DNA of 50,722 nucleotides from Clostridia bacterium (GTDB lineage: Bacteria > Bacillota > Clostridia > Christensenellales > Aristaeellaceae), in the NCBI GenBank assembly GCA_017397895.1, contig JAFQHP010000037.1:1-50722 (forward strand), read 5' to 3'. The notes below the pieces were generated by a model, which was not told where the DNA came from, ran no database searches, and saw only the letters and a program-made list of their open reading frames with translations. The first letter of the stretch is position 1. The number at the start of each line of letters is the position of its first letter. The position numbers and the translations under genes are program-made. Below are positions 14,844-26,700 of this stretch, one piece after another.

Positions 14844-17732
14844 ATGAAAAACCCTTTATTTGATATTTCCCTGTCCTTTGAAGAGCGCACGAAGTGGCTG
14901 CTGAAAAATCTGACGCTGGAAGAAAAGTTCGGCTGGATCGGCTCCCGCCTGCCGGGGTGCGAGCGGCTTGGCATTGCGCCCTTTGGCCTTGGCGGCGAGG
15001 CTGCCCACGGCGTGCAGGGCCGCAACGACCAGGGCATCATTTCCGCCCCTGATCATTCCACCTCCTTCCCCCAGCCCATCGGCATGTGCCAGAGCTGGAA
15101 CGAAGAATTGATAGAAAAATGCGGCGAAGTGGTGGGCGTCGAGGCCCGGGTGGTGGCAAAACGCAAGCCCGGCCGGGGCCTGAGCCGCTGGGCCCCCACC
15201 GTGGACCTGGAGCGGGACCCCCGTTGGGGCCGCAACGAAGAGGGCTACGGCGAGGACCCCCTGCTCACCGGAAGCATGGCCGGTGCCTATATCCGGGGCA
15301 TGCAGGGAAGGGACAAAAAGTATATCCTCTGCGCTGCCACGCTGAAGCATTTTTATGCCAATAATACCGAAGTGGGCCGGGCCTGGAAAAACGCCTCCGT
15401 GGACCCCCGGAACAAATACGAACTGTACCTGGAGCCCTTCCGCCGCTGCATTGAGGATGCCGGCGCCCAGGGCGTGATGACCGCCTACAACCGCATCAAC
15501 GGCCAGGTGGGCATTCTCAATGACGATGTGCAGAAAATCCTGAAAGATCAGTATCACCTGCCCCATGTGGTGGGGGACGGCGGGGCTTTGAACCTGGTGG
15601 TCACCGCCCAGCACTATTTCGGCAACCATGCAGAAGCGGTGGCTGCCGCCCTGAAGGCCGGGGTAGACGGCATGAGCGATAACCCCCAGATGGTGGAGCC
15701 TGCCGTGCGGGAGGCCTATGCCCTGGGGCTGATTACAGAAAAAGAATTGAACGAAGCCATCCGCCGCAAGGTGATGGTGGCTTTGCGGCTGGGCCATTTT
15801 GACGGGGACAGCCACCCCTATGCCCACTACACCGAAAGCGATATCTGCACCAAGGAAGCCGACACGCTTTCCCTGAAAATGGCAGAGGAGAGCCTGGTGT
15901 TATTGAAAAACGACGGCCTTTTGCCCCTGGACGCCGGGGACAGCGCCGCCCTCATCGGCCCCATGGCCGATACCTGGTACCACGACTGGTACGGCGGCGA
16001 ACCCCTGGTGAAGAAAACCATCCGCCAGGGCGCGGAAGATCTGCACGTGCCCCACACCGCCTTTGACGGCTGGGACAGGGTGATCCTGCGCTTTGGGGAA
16101 AAGGGCGCATATGTGAATGACGACGGCAGCGTATCCCTTTCCGATACGCCGGATACCTTCATCATGGAAGACTGGGGCGAAAACAGCTACACCTTCCGCT
16201 GCCAGCGCACCGGTAAATACCTGCGCATGGATATGCCGGAAAATGCCGGCACCCGCCTTAACCCCATCTGCACCGAAAAGGAAGAGCCCTTCAACTGGTT
16301 CGTGCTGGAAATTTTCCGCTTTGAAGAAAAGGACGGCGAAAAAATCCTGCTGAACCGCTTCCACTGGCCGGTGCAGGCAGAGAACGGCACCCTCCTTTCC
16401 GGCCGGGAATTTTCCGGCACACCGGTCACAGTGGAAGTGGTGGAAAGCGGCATCGAAAAGGCCTGCGCCCTGGCGAAAAATGCAAAGAACGCCGTGGTGG
16501 CCCTGGGCAATACGCCCCTGATTCCCGCCAAGGAGGAATTTGACCGGCAAACCCTGTCCCTGCCGGCCCATCAGGTGAAGCTATTGCAGGCCGTTATGCA
16601 GGTAAATCCCCGCACCTGCCTGGTGCTCATTGCCAATTACCCCTACACCCTGCCAGAAGATGTGCCCGCCGTGCTTACCTCCGCATCCGGCGGCCAGCAG
16701 ATGGGCACCGCCATCGCCAATGCTCTCTTTGGCAAAATTGCCCCCGCCGGCCGGCTGAACATGACCTGGTATTTGTCCGACGACCAGATGACGGATATTG
16801 ACGATTACGATATCATCCGCCGCAAGCGCACCTACCGCTATTTTGACGGAGAGGTGCTGTTCCCCTTCGGCCACGGCCTGACCTATACAAGCTTTGCATA
16901 CCGCAATTTCACCCTTGCCCCGGAAGGGAACACGCTGCGCTTTTCCCTTGACGTGGAAAACACCGGCTCCATCACCAGCGACGAAGTGGTCCAGGTGTAC
17001 GCCGTCGCCCCCGTTTCCCGGGTTCAAAAGCCCCTGCGGCAGCTGGTGGCCTTCCAAAGGCTGCATGACATAAAGCCCGGGGAAGTGCGCCATGTGGAGC
17101 TGAAAGCCAGGACGGACGAATTGCGGTTCTACGACGTGATCAGCCGGGGCTTTATGGTGGAAGAAGGGCAGTACCGCTTCTTCGCCGGTCCCTCCAGCAC
17201 CCGGGAATTCCAGAGCGCTTCCTGCTTCATCCCGGGGCAAAAGCCCGGCAAGCGGGACATGGCGCAGCGCATCCCGGCCGACCATTATGACGATTGCGAA
17301 AATACGGTGATCCTTCAGGGCACCGTGGGCTTCACATCCGTCAGCTCCCATCCGGACGCCCCCTGTGCCGGCGCAACGTACCGGGATTGTTTGCTTCCGG
17401 AGGACGCAGGCTGCTTATCCCTGCGGCTGATGAGCGAGAAGGGCGGCAGGCTCACCGTGCTTTGGAATAGGCAAAAGCTTGGCACCTTCGAAGGGGACAG
17501 CCGCACCTGCGAGCACCGCTCCGCCCCGCCCCTGGACCGCTTTGCCGGGGAAGAGATTGCCGCCCGTACCCGGGAACGCCGGCCCATCTGGGAGGACATC
17601 GATTTCCCCCTGCCCGACGACGCCCGGGAAGGCACCCTCACCCTGTTTTGGGAAGGGGACATGAAAATCAGCTTCTTCACCACCAAAAAGGCAACCGGAG
17701 AACGCAAAATCCGTTTGGGCATTGCCAACTGA
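14844..17732 (+). CDS. Multidomain glycoside hydrolase family 3 enzyme
   Basis: This 962-residue GH3 enzyme is larger than the usual 700-800. The barrel has ERDPRWGRNEEGYGEDP (about 123-139), KHFYANNTE (168-176) and nucleophile Asp245 in HVVGDGGAL. In the alpha/beta domain, residues 410-535 form a beta-rich insert (YVNDDGSVSLSD, YTFRCQRTGKYLRMD) that looks like a fascin/beta-trefoil module. A fibronectin-III-like domain covers about 700-800. The last 130 residues (from IPADHYDDCENTVI) resemble a CBM6-type carbohydrate-binding module. No signal peptide is seen. The ATG at 14844 has AAGGAG at 7 nt; an earlier in-frame ATG at 14811 has none. It is a single-gene unit. Substrate cannot be told; a beta-linked plant glycan is likely. 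Confidence 0.9.
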   Translation: MKNPLFDISLSFEERTKWLLKNLTLEEKFGWIGSRLPGCERLGIAPFGLGGEAAHGVQGRNDQGIISAPDHSTSFPQPIGMCQSWNEELIEKCGEVVGVEARVVAKRKPGRGLSRWAPTVDLERDPRWGRNEEGYGEDPLLTGSMAGAYIRGMQGRDKKYILCAATLKHFYANNTEVGRAWKNASVDPRNKYELYLEPFRRCIEDAGAQGVMTAYNRINGQVGILNDDVQKILKDQYHLPHVVGDGGALNLVVTAQHYFGNHAEAVAAALKAGVDGMSDNPQMVEPAVREAYALGLITEKELNEAIRRKVMVALRLGHFDGDSHPYAHYTESDICTKEADTLSLKMAEESLVLLKNDGLLPLDAGDSAALIGPMADTWYHDWYGGEPLVKKTIRQGAEDLHVPHTAFDGWDRVILRFGEKGAYVNDDGSVSLSDTPDTFIMEDWGENSYTFRCQRTGKYLRMDMPENAGTRLNPICTEKEEPFNWFVLEIFRFEEKDGEKILLNRFHWPVQAENGTLLSGREFSGTPVTVEVVESGIEKACALAKNAKNAVVALGNTPLIPAKEEFDRQTLSLPAHQVKLLQAVMQVNPRTCLVLIANYPYTLPEDVPAVLTSASGGQQMGTAIANALFGKIAPAGRLNMTWYLSDDQMTDIDDYDIIRRKRTYRYFDGEVLFPFGHGLTYTSFAYRNFTLAPEGNTLRFSLDVENTGSITSDEVVQVYAVAPVSRVQKPLRQLVAFQRLHDIKPGEVRHVELKARTDELRFYDVISRGFMVEEGQYRFFAGPSSTREFQSASCFIPGQKPGKRDMAQRIPADHYDDCENTVILQGTVGFTSVSSHPDAPCAGATYRDCLLPEDAGCLSLRLMSEKGGRLTVLWNRQKLGTFEGDSRTCEHRSAPPLDRFAGEEIAARTRERRPIWEDIDFPLPDDAREGTLTLFWEGDMKISFFTTKKATGERKIRLGIAN

Positions 17733-17740
17733 TACCAAAA

Positions 17741-17782
17741 AAAGAGAGCACCCTGACGCTTATGCATCAGGGTGCCTTTTTT
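17741..17782. terminator. Bidirectional terminator between the GH3 gene and the giant adhesin
   Basis: A 9-bp stem (17748-17756 with 17767-17775) has an A-run on the left and a T-run on the right. It terminates both convergent genes. Confidence 0.9.
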
Positions 17783-17787
17783 GTTCT

Positions 17788-20700
17788 TTATACTTTCCTG
17801 CGCTTCTTCCAAAGCATAGCCAGCATGCCGGCGGAGAGCACCGTCAGGCCGATCCACAGGCCGATATGGCTGTTATCATTGGTCTTGGGAATCTTCCGGT
17901 TCACGATGGTGCCATAGTCGTAGGCGCAGGCGGGCGCTTCTTCACCCTCTTCCGCTTCACCGTAGCTTGCCTGGAAGCCGTCCAGGGGTTCTTCCACCAC
18001 AGTGTACACTGCCGCTTCACCGTTGCGGGTGAGGGGCAGGTTGTGGTAAATGTACCAGCCGTCAGCGTCGGGCGTGGGGGTCTTTTTGTCCAGCGCTTCG
18101 CCGTTGCAGTACAGCGTCAGCGTGATTTCCGGGGCTTCTTCCCCTTCGGAAAGCCCTTCCCACACCTTCTGCACCCGGAACGTGGTCACGGCACGGTTCA
18201 CGATGGTACCGCCGTTATAGATCATATCCGTTTCCTGGGCATAGGGTGCCATATTGCGGTAAATGGTCATGAACCCGTCCATGTACTTTTCCTTGGCGGC
18301 GTACACGATGGCCTTGCCTTCTTCTGTGTACTTGTCCAGATCAGTGTAGGTATACACACCGCCGTTTTCGGTATAGGCAGGCTGGGGTTCCATCTTTTCG
18401 CCGTTCTGATAGAGGGTCAGGGTAATCAGGCCGCCTTCATCCCCCTGCCATTCCTTGGTGACGGAGAAGGATGTTTTTTCCACAGTATTCCGGAACACCA
18501 TCTTTTCCGCATCCAGAGTGACCTGGGCGGTCATTTCGCCGGATGCATGCTGGGTGACCGTCACTTGCACCTGATACACCGTATCGTCATAGACGTAGCC
18601 GTTGACGCCGCCGTCCGCTTCCGCCACCTGGTAGGTGAAGGTTTTCTGCAGCGTGCCGTCCGGCTGGGCCTGGGCATCCTGCATATCCTGCTGGATGTAG
18701 CGCAGGGCCGGGAAGGTGATGCTGCCGTCGGAAGCGTTTGTGGCGTTTACTACCACACCGCTTTCGTCCCTTACTTCAAAGAGGAACTGGCTTTCCTGCA
18801 GCGTTCTGCCGGTGAGCACCTTTTCCGCCTCCAGCACCACTTCCACGCTGGCATAGCGGTTGATCACTTCAAAGCCGCTTTCCGCATTGCCGGAAATGAT
18901 GCCCTTATACAGAAGGGGCTGGCCGTTTTCCGTCAGCATTTCTTCTTCCAGGGAATAGAGAATATCCAGCCGCTGGCCCTCTTCAATGAGGAACAGGGGC
19001 AAATTCTCCCAAACAACCGTCATCTCATCCCCCTGGGCGTCTGCGGAAATCACCTTTTCGCCCACCTTTTCCCTGTCCTTGCCGCCGGCCTGGGCATACA
19101 ATACCAGTTTCACGTCGCATCGGGTCTGGGGATGGGCTTCATCCCCCACCCAGCGCTTCTGTGCCTGCACAGAGGTTTCTTCGCTGTAGGTGTTTTCAAA
19201 GGCAATGCCGCTTTCCGGCATATCCGCAGCGGTAACGGAAAGGGTGCCGTCGCCGTTATCCGCAATGGTCAGGGTGAGTGTGTAACGGGTGTCGTCATAG
19301 GCGTAGCCGTTGACGCCGTCGTTCACTTCGGTGACGGTGAACTGCTTTTCGCCCACATCTTCTTCAGTGAAATACAAAGTGGAGAAGGCAAAGCTGCCGT
19401 CCGCCCCGTTTTTCACCGTTTCCAGGGTGTACCCTTCGCCGTCCTTCAGTTCAAACTGGAACTTATTTTCCTCAAGCTCCGCCCCCAGCAGGGTTTTCAC
19501 ACCATCAAAGATGTATTCGCCCTGGGCGTGGTAGGTGTTCACAAAGGAAGCATGGGCCGGCGCATCCGCATCAATCACATGGGCGGCATTCCGGGCGGTG
19601 TGGGTAAAGCCGGGCTCCGCCGCTTCTGTCACGCTGTAATTGGCGCCATGGGGCAGGCCGGAAATTTCCACCGTCTGGCCATGGGCAATCTGCAGCGTGC
19701 CGGTGCCGTTTTGCACCATCAGTTCATCCCCGGTGTTCAGGGCATACACGCCGTTCAGGGGCTGGCCCAGAGCGTCCGTCAGAGAGATGGTGAAGGTGAA
19801 CTGCTTCTGCCGGTGATCCGCATTGGGGCTGATCACTTCCTTGCTGATTGTCAGCGAGCCTTTCTTCACTTCATTGGTGATCGTATCGCCGTTTTCGTCA
19901 TAGGTGACGGTAGCGGTCAGGCGGCCTTCGCCTTCCACGTCCGTCATTTCCACCGTCACGGCCAGCACTTCTTCGCTGTAGGAAATGCTGTCGTCCTCCC
20001 CGGCCGCTTCATGGATGGTGTAATGCCAGGTGCCTTCTTCGGTGTAGGTGATTTCGGGGAAGGTAATCTTCCCATCCGCTCCATTGACAGCACTGCTCAC
20101 CGGCCGACCCGCTTCATCCATCATTTCAAAACGGAATTCCTCCGCTTCCATGGTGCGCCCGATGAGGGCCTTGCGGGCTTCAATCACCGCCGTGCCCTTG
20201 AGGGCATAGGTGTTTTCAAAGGCCGCTTCCACGGTATCGTTGGAAAGGATCGTCCCCTCCTGCACCGTGCCGTCCATGGTCCAGCCGGGCAATGTGCCCG
20301 TCTCCTTTACAGTATAGTTCAGCCCGGCGGGAATATCGCTGAGCATTACCGTCTGGCCGCCCCGGATTTCCACTTCCACCGTGCCGTCCGCCACCTGCAC
20401 CGGTTCACCGTCCCTGAGGATGGTGCCGCTCCAGGACGTGCCCTGGGAGGCGAAGGTTACCTGCAGGGTGAACGCCTGCTGTTTCGAAGCTTCGGTGGTA
20501 TTGAGCACCGTCTTTTTCACAAGCAGATGACCTGGCTTGGTGGTATTTTCAAAGGACGGAGCGTCCGCGAGCGCATTGCCTTCGCTGTCCTTATACACAA
20601 CGGCTGCGCTGAGCACGCCCTTGGCATTGTCCGTCACCGTCACTTCTGCCGTATAGCTGCGGCTGTCGTATTCGATGGTATCGTCCTGGCCCGCTTTTTC

Positions 20701-23700
20701 GGAAATGGTGTAGATATACATCCCGGGCTCGGTATACAAAATGGCGTCAAACACCACAGCGCCGCTGACGGAGGATTTTTCCTGAGTTTCCATCCCTTCG
20801 CCGCTGAGGGTGAACTGATACACGCCATCCTTGGGCGCCTTTCCATCCAGCCGCTTGGCTGCCCGCAGGATCACCTGGGCTTCGTCCGGCGCATAACGGT
20901 TGGTAAACTTCGCCGCACTGTCCTTCAGGGGTTCAATGGTACCGGCGTCGTTTTCCGTTTTCACCAGCACCCAGCCTTCCGGCGTTTCCTCCCATACTTC
21001 ATAGACCGTTCCGGCAGGCAGGTTTTCAAACGTGGCGGTTTCATTGCGCTTCAGGGTAAAGGTAAAGCCGTCACCGGTTACAGTAACGCCGGTATCTCGC
21101 TTTTGCCACTGGGCCGTCAGCGTTACCTGCTGGTTCAGCTGATAACCATTATTGGCAGGAATAACCACTGCGCCGTTTTCGTAGGGGTACACCGTGCCGT
21201 TATCATCCGCAAAGCCGGTCAGGTCATAACCGTAGCGGTAGAAGGTGGGGGTAATGGTACAGCCCTTGCCCACCTGAACACGCATATTGCTCATGCTGCC
21301 TGCGCCCTCGCCGGGATCAAACACCAGCTTGTAGCACTCCAGGCTCCTTACCCAGGTACCGCCGTTGCCACCGAGCGTAAACAACTCACTTCCGGTCAAC
21401 TCGGTGTCATCTTCCACATTAATCCAGTTGCCAGAATAAACAGGATAAGAGGTGAGTTTGGTATTGTCATTGATCGTAATTGTCTGAATGTTTTCAATTC
21501 TTGTACCAGGAGCAAACATACCGCCAAATTGCGTGAAACTACTGATATCCAGTACTTTCAAATCCCAATTGTAGGCAAACATATAGAAAACACTGGTCAC
21601 ACTGCTGGTGTCAAAATGGCTCAGGTCCAATTCAACCAAATCATGCGCGCGATAGAACATACACCCCATCGAAGTGACTTTACCGGTGTTGAAATTACTG
21701 ATGTCCAGGTATCTCAAACACTGGCATTGCTCAAACATGGAGTACATGGTTGTCACATTTCTGGTATCAAAGCTGGACAAATCCAATTTGTCACCATGTT
21801 GATACCAATAGAACATGTAGCTCATGTCCGTTACACTGGTGGTATCAAAGCTGCTGAGATTAGGATTATCCAGATCATAACAACGATAGAACATCCAGGA
21901 CATGTCCCTTACGTTACTGGTGTCAAAACTGGACAAATCAAGGCTGTAAATACCACCGCATTCAGCAAACATCATTTCCATGTTTGTCATTCCGCTGGTA
22001 TCCATGTTGCGCAGATCCATACTCTCAGCATAATACATATACCGGAAGAAGTTATTCCCGTCTAAGGGTTTTATAGGATCTTTGACGTAAATAGAAGTAA
22101 TTGCTTTGGAATCCTGGTTCCACGGTCTACGGGATGTATAACCGTTTGTCACCACATTGGCCCCTTCGTCCAGCAGGTAGTGAATCACTTTCTTTTCTTC
22201 ATCCTTATAGCGATACCCATCCCCCTGCGTCAGATCAATTGCATTGCCATAGGGGTCTACCGGGTTTTCGGGATCGGAGCGGAAGAAAATCAGCTTACCA
22301 TAATCCTCATGGCTTTCGTCCAGGTTCACCACACCGTAAGCCTGGCCCTGCAGTTGTTCTTCGGTGAAATGTTTCTGGTTGGCGGTGTTTACATAAGCCA
22401 CCCGTTCAGGTGCAGGCGTAGCTGCAGGGCCGGATACCGTGAATTCGTAATCATTTTCCACTTCACCGGACAATTTTACATGGAAGGTGAATTCCTGATC
22501 GACATTGGTACTGCCGCTGCCCTGCACCGTCTTGGTCACGCTCAGTTCGCCGGGTTTGAGGGTGTTTTCAAACACAGGGGCTACCACTTCGCCGGTGATG
22601 GTCATGCCGCCCAGTTCTTTGCCAATGCCCTCGCAATCGGTGCAGCGTCTGATGTCCTTTGCCAGACGAATGGCGGCATAGCTTCCTTTCCCGTTAAAGA
22701 CACACACGCCTTCCGTCCGGGTTCTCACATAGGTTCCGTTTTCATAATAGCTTTCTTCCAGACCGCAGCCCTTGCACCGGTCGCAGACACTGGGGTTGTC
22801 TGCAGAAAAACCGCCGCACTGTTTGCACAGCTTATCCTTCACTTGTGCAAGTTTTTCAGCAGTATCCGCCCTATGAACACCAACGGCCGAAGAGCCTCCG
22901 TCAACAAACCACTGGGGCATAGAATATATCACCAGGTATTCCGCACCGGTTCCGGCGCAGGTGGCGCAGTCCACCACCGTTCTTTCCGCTTCCTGGGTGC
23001 CTTGAGCAAAGGACAGGGTGCCGTCGCCATTATCAAAGACAGAAAGGGTAATAACATATTCCTGGTTGGAGTATTCCACGGTACGGTCCGCGCCCCGCTT
23101 TTCCCGGATGAGGTAGGTGTAGGTAGCGGGAGCGGCATCGTCCAGGCTAACGCTGTTTTGGTCAAAGGACAGGGGCGGGAAAACAATATTGCCCTGCGCG
23201 TCGTTGGTCACTTCGCTGATCAGTTCGCCAAGGGTGTTGCTTTCGGCGTCGTATTGGTACAGCTGGAAGGTGAATTCGCCGTCCTCCAGCGCCCGTCCCT
23301 CCAGCGTTTTCCAGGCCTTCAGGGTCACTTCCCCCTGGGCGTCATAGTGGTTTTCGAAGGTGAGGGCATCGGCGGTCAGTCCAGTTTTTTGGTTGGTAAA
23401 CACAGGCGTTACGGTCATGGTGCCGTCGCCGTTGTCGCTTACCGTCACGTCCACGGTGTACACCGTATCGTCGTAGGTGTAGCCGTCCTTTTCCTGGTTC
23501 TTTTCCCGCACTTCATAGCGGAAGGTTTTACCGTCGTCTTCCGTGGCATACTGCAGCTGGCCAAAGAACAATTCCGCTTCGGAAAGGATTTCTTCCCCCA
23601 CGCCGCCTTCGGTATTTTCCGGGGCGTTCACAGCCGCCGTGCGGATCGGCTGGCCGTAAGTGGTGCTGTCTTCGTTCATATCCACAATTTCAAACCGGAA

Positions 23701-26700
23701 CTGGTTTTTGCGGATGGCGTGGCCAGTCATGCTCTTGCCGGCAGAAAGCTGCAGCACACCGGAGGAGGCATAGGTATTGGTAAAGGCGGCCTCAGCCGTC
23801 TGGCCGGCCCGGATGGTGCCCTTATTGTTCTTGGCCGCGCAGGTAAAGCCAGGCTCTTCCGCTTCCGTCACTTCATAGGTGGATTCAGAGGGCAGCCCCT
23901 CCACCAGCAGCTTCTGGCCGTCACGGAGGGTGAAGGTATCGCCGCTGGTAATCTTCCCGGCGGATACCGCCTGCCATTCCCCGTTCACTTCTTCCATGAC
24001 GGAACAGGGATAGCTTTCCATCAGGGGCACGGCATCCTGAGCGTCGCCGGTTTTTTCCGCCAGCAGCACCAGGGTGAAGGTGAATTCCCGGTCCGCCGCC
24101 GCCTGGGTGGCGTTGACCAGGGTTTTTGAGATTTCCAGATCGCCATAAGGCACATACGTATTTTCCAGCAGGGTATAGCCGGTGCTTTCCGCCACATACT
24201 TGGGCACATAGCTTTCTTCAACGGTGTAGGTATATTCCACACCGCCGGGGGCATATTTATCCCGCTTGCCAAAGGAATAGGACCAGTTGCCCCGGCTGTC
24301 CGGCCGCACCAGACGGCTGTCAATCTTTACGCCGTCCCGCAAAAGGTACACGGTGATGCTGTCCGGACGCAATTCCAGTGCATCCTCGTTATCCTTCCAT
24401 TCCTTCTGACCGGAAATTTCCACCTGCTCGTTGGGATGGGTGTTGCGCACCAGATAGTGATGGTCATCCACAAAGACAATCTGGCTGGTGTAGCCGTCCA
24501 CCTGGGTTTCTTCGAAGCTGTACAGGTAACGGATGCCGTCTTCGTTGACAATATCCACCTGCAGGAAGGAATGGGTCCAGTCGTTTTCTTCGGACAGCAC
24601 CGCCGTCAAAGGCTGGCCCTTGGCATCCGTCACTGTCTGGGCTTCCCCGGCAATACCGGCCAGGCGGCGAAGCAGCGTCACTTCCACGGAATCAGGCCGG
24701 ATGCCGTCGTGGTTATCCTGGTCTTGCCATTCCTTGGTCACCTTCACCATTTCCGGCACAATACCCACACGGGTATAGTCGTTGCGGATCATGCGGAAAT
24801 CGGTGGAGACAATATTGCTCAGCGCCTGGGTGCACTTCATGCGGGTGTTGTTGTAGGCGTACATGTTGTTGGCAGGGTCCAGCGCCGCTTCCCAGTCAAT
24901 TACGGGGCGGCCCTTTTCATCCAGCACAGCCTGGCCATGATCGTCCATCAGCCGGGCATAGGCGCCCTTGGCATGCCACACATCTTCGTCGCTTTCGTCA
25001 TCGGGGGCACGCATGTGCAGATAGGCCGTCATGTCGCATTCGGGCTGCAGGATAAAGGGGGTGCCGTCGGCCTTCAGGGTAGCGTCCATCGCCACGGCAG
25101 AAACCTGCACCCCTTCCGGCACCTGCCAGACGCCGTTTTCATCCAGCTGGGCCAGGGTCCACACTTCATTTTCCAGGTCATAATTGCCGGAATTGAACAG
25201 GCCGGTATCGTCCTGGAAATTATCGTCGGTGATATCTGCGTCGGTATCGGCAAACTGCAATCCGGGCAGCGTGGCATAGTACAGTCTGGGGGCCACACCG
25301 GCGTCAATGAAATCCTTCAGGTCCACCGATGTAAGCGTACCGCGCCACTGGCCCTTGCCCTGCCAGTCGCCTGCCCAGTCAAGACGTTCCTGGGTATGGG
25401 CATAGTCCTCCGCCTTGGTCACGTCATACTGTTCTTCGTCTTCCGGGTTGGGAATGATGTAGTTTTCCAGGGTATCGTAGATGATGATATTGGCGGTATA
25501 GGTATTGGCGGCAGAAGACACGTTCAGCCGGTAGGTATAATTGTGGCCTTCATACACCGTCACCTGCTCCTGGTTGGAAAGGCCCTGGGTCCAGATGCCC
25601 ACCAGGTCGTTCTGCACCCGCTTTTCCAGGCCGGAAACGGCATAGTTCAGCTTGGCAATATTCACATCCGCCCGGCCGTACACAAAGCGGCCCTCATCGG
25701 TATTGGGGTCCAGGTCGGTCAAGGCCTTGGCAATATCGGCAGGCATATTGGGGGTGGTTTTATTGTTACCGGAAAGGGGCGTATCGTTTTCGCCCTTGCT
25801 GCCGGACAGGGTGCCCAGCACATTGTGGCGCAGGTTATCCACGGTGGATTCAAAGGCCACATAGTTCACCACGCGGGAGCCCAGTTCGTCCGCATCCTTC
25901 CAGCTGTAAATGGCATCGAAAGACAGGGTGGGTTTATCCGCATAGCCCACATAGTTGGTATAGGTGGGCACAGGGGTCAGGTCTGCCTCCACCACCAGCA
26001 GGATGCGCCCGGTGCCGTTATAATCGGGCACCGTGTACATATTGGTGATGGCATCCCCGCTGCGCAGCTTCACCGTTTCCAGCAGCGGCACCACGCCTTC
26101 CGGCAGCAGATCGTACCAGATGCCGGAGGTTTCCGCCGGAATAACGCCCTCCGCCAAGGCTTCGTCATAATCCGCACGGACCTTCAGGTTGCTCTGCTCG
26201 GTGGCGACGGCCGTATAATGCAGCACAGCCCACTGGTTTTCCGTATCGTTGTCGCCGCCGTTTTCCTTAGAGGCAGGGTTGAAGCTGACGGTCTTGGACA
26301 GATGCACGCCGTAGCTGGCGCCGGCAAAGGTGGCCCTGGAATAATCGAAATCGTTATCCAATACCAGTTTCCCTTCGCCCTTTGCATCCACCCAGCCGTA
26401 CACGTCCATGATCACGTCGTTTTTGAACTTGGTGGAAGGGGATTCGGTGTTTTCAAACATCTGGGCCACAATCTTCTGCACCCGGGGCGAGGCCTTCATG
26501 GTGATGGTGGGATACACATCCCAGCGGATCATGGCAATATCGCATTTATCCGCCGTCTTACCGCCGAACACATTGCTGATGAAGGAATGACGGGTATCCG
26601 TCACATTTTCCGGGAAAATCACGGAACTGCCGGAAATTTTCACCCCGGCGCCCTCGTTCACGTCCACAAACGTCAGACTGCCCTTTCCCCCTTCGCCCCA

